Assembly: GCF_946885725.1 (NCBI RefSeq)
Contig: NZ_CAMPGZ010000137.1
Span: 1 to 11,487 of the forward strand
From: an uncultured Nocardioides sp.
GTDB taxonomy: Bacteria > Actinomycetota > Actinomycetes > Propionibacteriales > Nocardioidaceae
Reading direction: 5' to 3'
Length of the DNA: 11,487 nucleotides
The first letter of the stretch is position 1; each line of letters starts with the position of its first letter. The position numbers and the translations under genes were made by a program. Shown piece after piece: positions 5,747-11,487 of the stretch. The notes under the pieces are model-generated. The model made no database searches. It was not told the DNA's origin and worked only from the letters and a program-made list of their open reading frames with translations.

Positions 5747-6607
5747 ATGGGTCACGCCGACGTCCCCGCGCTGCTCCACGAGCGGCTCACGACGCTGGTC
5801 GCGGCGGTGCGGGACGCGGCGCGGCGCATCAGTGAGGACGACCCCGAGGGCGTGCACGACCTGCGCGTCGCGCTGCGGCGCACCCGCAGCCTGGTGACGA
5901 CGTTCCGCAAGGAGCTCGGCGAGGAGGCCTGCGACGCGCTGCGCCTCGACCTGCGCCGGGCCGGCGCCGAGCTGTCCGCCGTCCGCGACCTGGAGGTGGT
6001 CGAGGCGCGGCTGCGGCAGCACCTCAGCGAGCAGCCTGCCGCGCTCGTCCTCGGCGACGTCGCGGGACGGATCGACGCTCACGTCCGGGCGCTGCGAGCC
6101 GAGGCGGAACCTGCCGTCGAGGCTCTGCTCGGGTCTTCTCGCTGGCGAACGCTGCTGGCCGACCTGGACGCGCTGGCGGAACGAAGGCCAGGCGGTACGC
6201 CGGCCAAGGCCCGGAAGCGGCTGCGCAAGGACTGGCGCCGGCTGCGCCGCCGGGCGGCCAGGGCGGCGAAGACGACCGACGAGCCGCTCCGCGAGACCGC
6301 GCTGCACGACGTGCGCAAGGCCGCCAAGCGGGCCCGGTACACCGCCGAGACCCTGCGCCCCCTGCTCGGCGACGACGCCGAGCGCCTGGAGGAGACGGCG
6401 GAGGCGGTGCAGCGGGCGCTCGGCACCCACCGCGACACCCTGCTGACCCGGCAGGCCCTCCGCGACCTCGGCCTGCAGGCCCACCTCGACGGCGACAACG
6501 CGTTCACCTTCGGGCGCCTGCATGCGCTCGAGGAACAGGCGGGGGCAGCGGCGCTCGCCGACTACGAGCGGGTCCGCGAGCGGCTCGACGCTGACCCGCT
6601 CAGCTGA
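5747..6607 (+). CDS. CHAD-domain protein (putative polyphosphate-binding)
   Basis: The 286-aa, mostly helical, very basic protein is one stand-alone CHAD domain (conserved histidine alpha-helical domain). The two repeat halves are clear: VHDLRVALRRTRS (36-48; His37, Arg40, Arg44, Arg45) and ALHDVRKAAKRARYTAE (185-201; His187, Arg190, Lys191, Arg197, Tyr198), plus VRDLEV (79-84) and LGTHRD (225-230). An Arg/Lys-rich stretch covers about 154-175. CHAD proteins bind inorganic polyphosphate through these basic faces and can target polyphosphate granules. Many are fused or adjacent to CYTH phosphatases; here there is none, and no ppk or ppx in the window. The start is ATG at 5747, 12 bp after the VOC stop. 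No good Shine-Dalgarno sequence is visible, so translational coupling is possible. ATG is the first plausible start before the conserved region. Confidence 0.88.
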   Translation: MGHADVPALLHERLTTLVAAVRDAARRISEDDPEGVHDLRVALRRTRSLVTTFRKELGEEACDALRLDLRRAGAELSAVRDLEVVEARLRQHLSEQPAALVLGDVAGRIDAHVRALRAEAEPAVEALLGSSRWRTLLADLDALAERRPGGTPAKARKRLRKDWRRLRRRAARAAKTTDEPLRETALHDVRKAAKRARYTAETLRPLLGDDAERLEETAEAVQRALGTHRDTLLTRQALRDLGLQAHLDGDNAFTFGRLHALEEQAGAAALADYERVRERLDADPLS

Positions 6608-6651
6608 AGCGGCCGATCCGTCGGCGGCCCGCGGCTGTCGGCGGGACTCCG

Positions 6652-6700
6652 TAGACTGGCCCGCGTCCTACCGCGACCCCCTGTCGATGCCGACCGGGGG
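6652..6700 (+). promoter_or_regulatory. Candidate mfd promoter element and leader hairpin
   Basis: TAGACT at 6652-6657 matches the -10 hexamer before rplY; I see no convincing -35. About 20 nt on is a strong hairpin: CCCCC (6677-6681), a T/C mismatch, GTCG (6683-6686), loop ATGC, CGAC (6691-6694), GGGGG (6696-6700). A moderately T-rich stretch (CGTCTGTGTT) follows at 6701-6710. If transcription starts near 6663, the hairpin lies in the mfd leader and could attenuate. For transcripts coming from the CHAD gene it could act as an imperfect terminator. Confidence 0.5.
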
Positions 6701-6736
6701 CGTCTGTGTTGCCTTATCTGACCCGGGAGCCTTGTC

Positions 6737-10354
<3,618 letters not shown>

Positions 10355-10374
10355 CACCGGTAGGAGAGGAACTC

Positions 10375-11073
10375 GTGACCCGAGCGAAGGTCAAGCTGTC
10401 GAGCCTGCTCGTGGCAGGCGTGGCCGCGACCACCCTGCTGTCCGGCTGCGGCACCCACCCCGGTTCCGCCGCGGTCGTGGGTGGCGAGCGCATCACGAAC
10501 ACCGAGGTCGACGACGCGGCCGCCGCGCTGTGCAGCTCCACGGTCAGCGCGGCCGAGGCGCAGGGCCAGCCGCGGCCCGACCTGGCCTCGCGCGACGCGC
10601 GCTCCGCGGCGATCCAGCTGCTGCTCGACAACGAGCTGAGCCGTCAGTTCGGCGAGGCCAAGGGCATCAAGGTCGACAACCGCGCGGTGACCCAGGCGAT
10701 GCAGCAGAGCGCCCAGCAGATCAACCTGCTGCCGAAGCCCGAGCGGGCCGACTTCCGCGCGCTGTTCCGCGGCTTCCAGGAGAGCCAGAGCATCCTCGAG
10801 CAGGCCGCCACCGCGTCGCTCGCCGACCAGGGCAAGACCAACCCGACGCCCGAGGAGATCTCCGCCGAGGGCACGCGGCTGCGCAACCAGTGGGCGGCCG
10901 AGGAGGGCCTCGAGGTCGACGTCGACCCGCGGTTCGGCGAGTACGCCAACGGCTCGATCACGCCGAGGAACGGCTCGATCTCCATCGCCGCGTCCGACCG
11001 CGCGCGTCAGGGCGCGAGCCAGGACCCCGGGGAGGCGTGGACCGCCGGGCTCCCGCTGTCCCAGAAGTGCTGA
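10375..11073 (+). CDS. SurA N-terminal-domain-like lipoprotein
   Basis: The 232-aa predicted lipoprotein has basic residues (Arg3, Lys5, Lys7), a hydrophobic stretch (about 8-22) and the lipobox LSGC with Cys25 as the lipidated residue. It would be anchored on the outer face of the membrane. The mature part resembles the SurA/PrsA chaperone N-terminal helical domain (AAVVGGERITNTEVDDA at 32-48, then long helices to about 175). It lacks a recognisable parvulin isomerase domain and ends soon after VDPRFGEY (183-190), a motif I associate with actinobacterial members. A role as an extracytoplasmic folding helper is inferred from family only. The start is GTG at 10375 with AGGAGAGGA at 10362-10370. 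It lies 20 bp after mfd, and its stop overlaps the mazG start by 7 bases, so all three are probably one operon. Confidence 0.82.
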   Translation: MTRAKVKLSSLLVAGVAATTLLSGCGTHPGSAAVVGGERITNTEVDDAAAALCSSTVSAAEAQGQPRPDLASRDARSAAIQLLLDNELSRQFGEAKGIKVDNRAVTQAMQQSAQQINLLPKPERADFRALFRGFQESQSILEQAATASLADQGKTNPTPEEISAEGTRLRNQWAAEEGLEVDVDPRFGEYANGSITPRNGSISIAASDRARQGASQDPGEAWTAGLPLSQKC

Positions 11074-11487
11074 CACTCCTCGTCACGAGCCCCCGGGTCG
11101 CCCCGGGACTGATGACCTGGCCGGCGTGGCAGGCGGTCACCGGCGCGGTTACCGTGCTGGCCGGGTCCGCCGACCTGCCGGTCGCGCGCGCCGTCGAGGC
11201 CGCCGGCCGTCCGGTCACGGTGGTCGACGACCCGTCGACGTCGGCGCTGCTTGCTGCGGCGTCGTCGGGCGACGTCGTGTACCTCGCCAGCGACGAGGAG
11301 GCCGACCGGCTCCCCACCGAGCTCGCCACGGCACTGGTGTCCGGCGACAGCCCGGTCGACATCGAGGTGCTGCACGCGTCGTACGACGTCCCGGGGGCGC
11401 GGCTGCTCGACCTGGTCACGGTGATGGACCAGCTTCGGCTGCACTGTCCTTGGGACCGCGAGCAGACCCACCGGTCGCTGGCGACGT
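11067..11487 (+). CDS. mazG: Nucleoside triphosphate pyrophosphohydrolase MazG, N-terminal part (runs off the window)
   Basis: Translation from GTG at 11067 stays open to the window edge (140 codons). MazG hydrolyses NTPs and dNTPs to the monophosphate and pyrophosphate, removing damaged or unwanted nucleotides. The start of the MazG domain is clear: LLDLVTVMDQLRLHCPWDRE then QTHRSL (113-138), where CPWD-x-EQTH is the family signature. The metal-binding EExxE motifs would lie beyond the edge. The first 110 residues are a poorly conserved region seen in actinobacterial MazG, probably a decayed relative of the methylase-like domain found in YabN-type proteins. The start overlaps the lipoprotein stop (GTGCTGA), implying translational coupling. 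A later ATG at 11112 is a less likely alternative. An mfd-mazG arrangement is also known in mycobacteria. Confidence 0.88.
   Translation, partial: MLTLLVTSPRVAPGLMTWPAWQAVTGAVTVLAGSADLPVARAVEAAGRPVTVVDDPSTSALLAAASSGDVVYLASDEEADRLPTELATALVSGDSPVDIEVLHASYDVPGARLLDLVTVMDQLRLHCPWDREQTHRSLAT

Overview
This window reads as ordinary chromosome from a very GC-rich actinobacterium. Overall GC is about 70%, codon third positions are almost all G or C, GTG starts are common, one gene belongs to a mycothiol-dependent enzyme family, and an rplY-pth pair lies near mfd and mazG, an arrangement known from actinobacteria such as Mycobacterium. The short GTGATC...GATCAC repeats at the left edge resemble repeats I associate with Nocardioidaceae; that family assignment is inference.

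Left part (1-1230). A pair of 26-bp near-identical repeats (63-88, 95-120) runs into the end of a leftward DinB/maleylpyruvate-isomerase-fold gene (114-725) and supplies its stop codon. A divergent MarR-family regulator (799-1230) follows. The 73-bp gap between the two holds three copies of a 7-bp half-site that form two overlapping dyads, a strong candidate operator.

Middle part (1231-6607). A probable promoter and a roughly 175-nt leader precede rplY (ribosomal protein L25/Ctc, with a long acidic tail). Next come pth (peptidyl-tRNA hydrolase), a CysQ-type bisphosphate nucleotidase and a HAD hydrolase, closely packed and rightward, probably one operon. A stand-alone LigD-type polymerase/primase domain gene runs leftward and converges on the HAD gene. 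Divergent from it, a VOC (glyoxalase-fold) protein and a CHAD-domain protein form a short rightward pair.

Right part (6608-11487). A promoter-like TAGACT and a strong hairpin lead into mfd (1205 aa, complete), followed by a SurA-N-like lipoprotein and the first 140 codons of mazG, which overlaps the lipoprotein stop codon and continues past the window edge.

Taken together, translation genes (rplY, pth) and genome or nucleotide-pool maintenance genes (mfd, mazG, the LigD-type polymerase, cysQ) share the neighbourhood. I see no CRISPR array, phage, transposase, toxin-antitoxin pair or defence island, and no convincing undescribed system. The points most worth a second look are the MarR operator and its lone recognition-helix cysteine beside a mycothiol-family enzyme, the repeats that provide a stop codon, the ligase-less polymerase, and the structured leaders of rplY and mfd.
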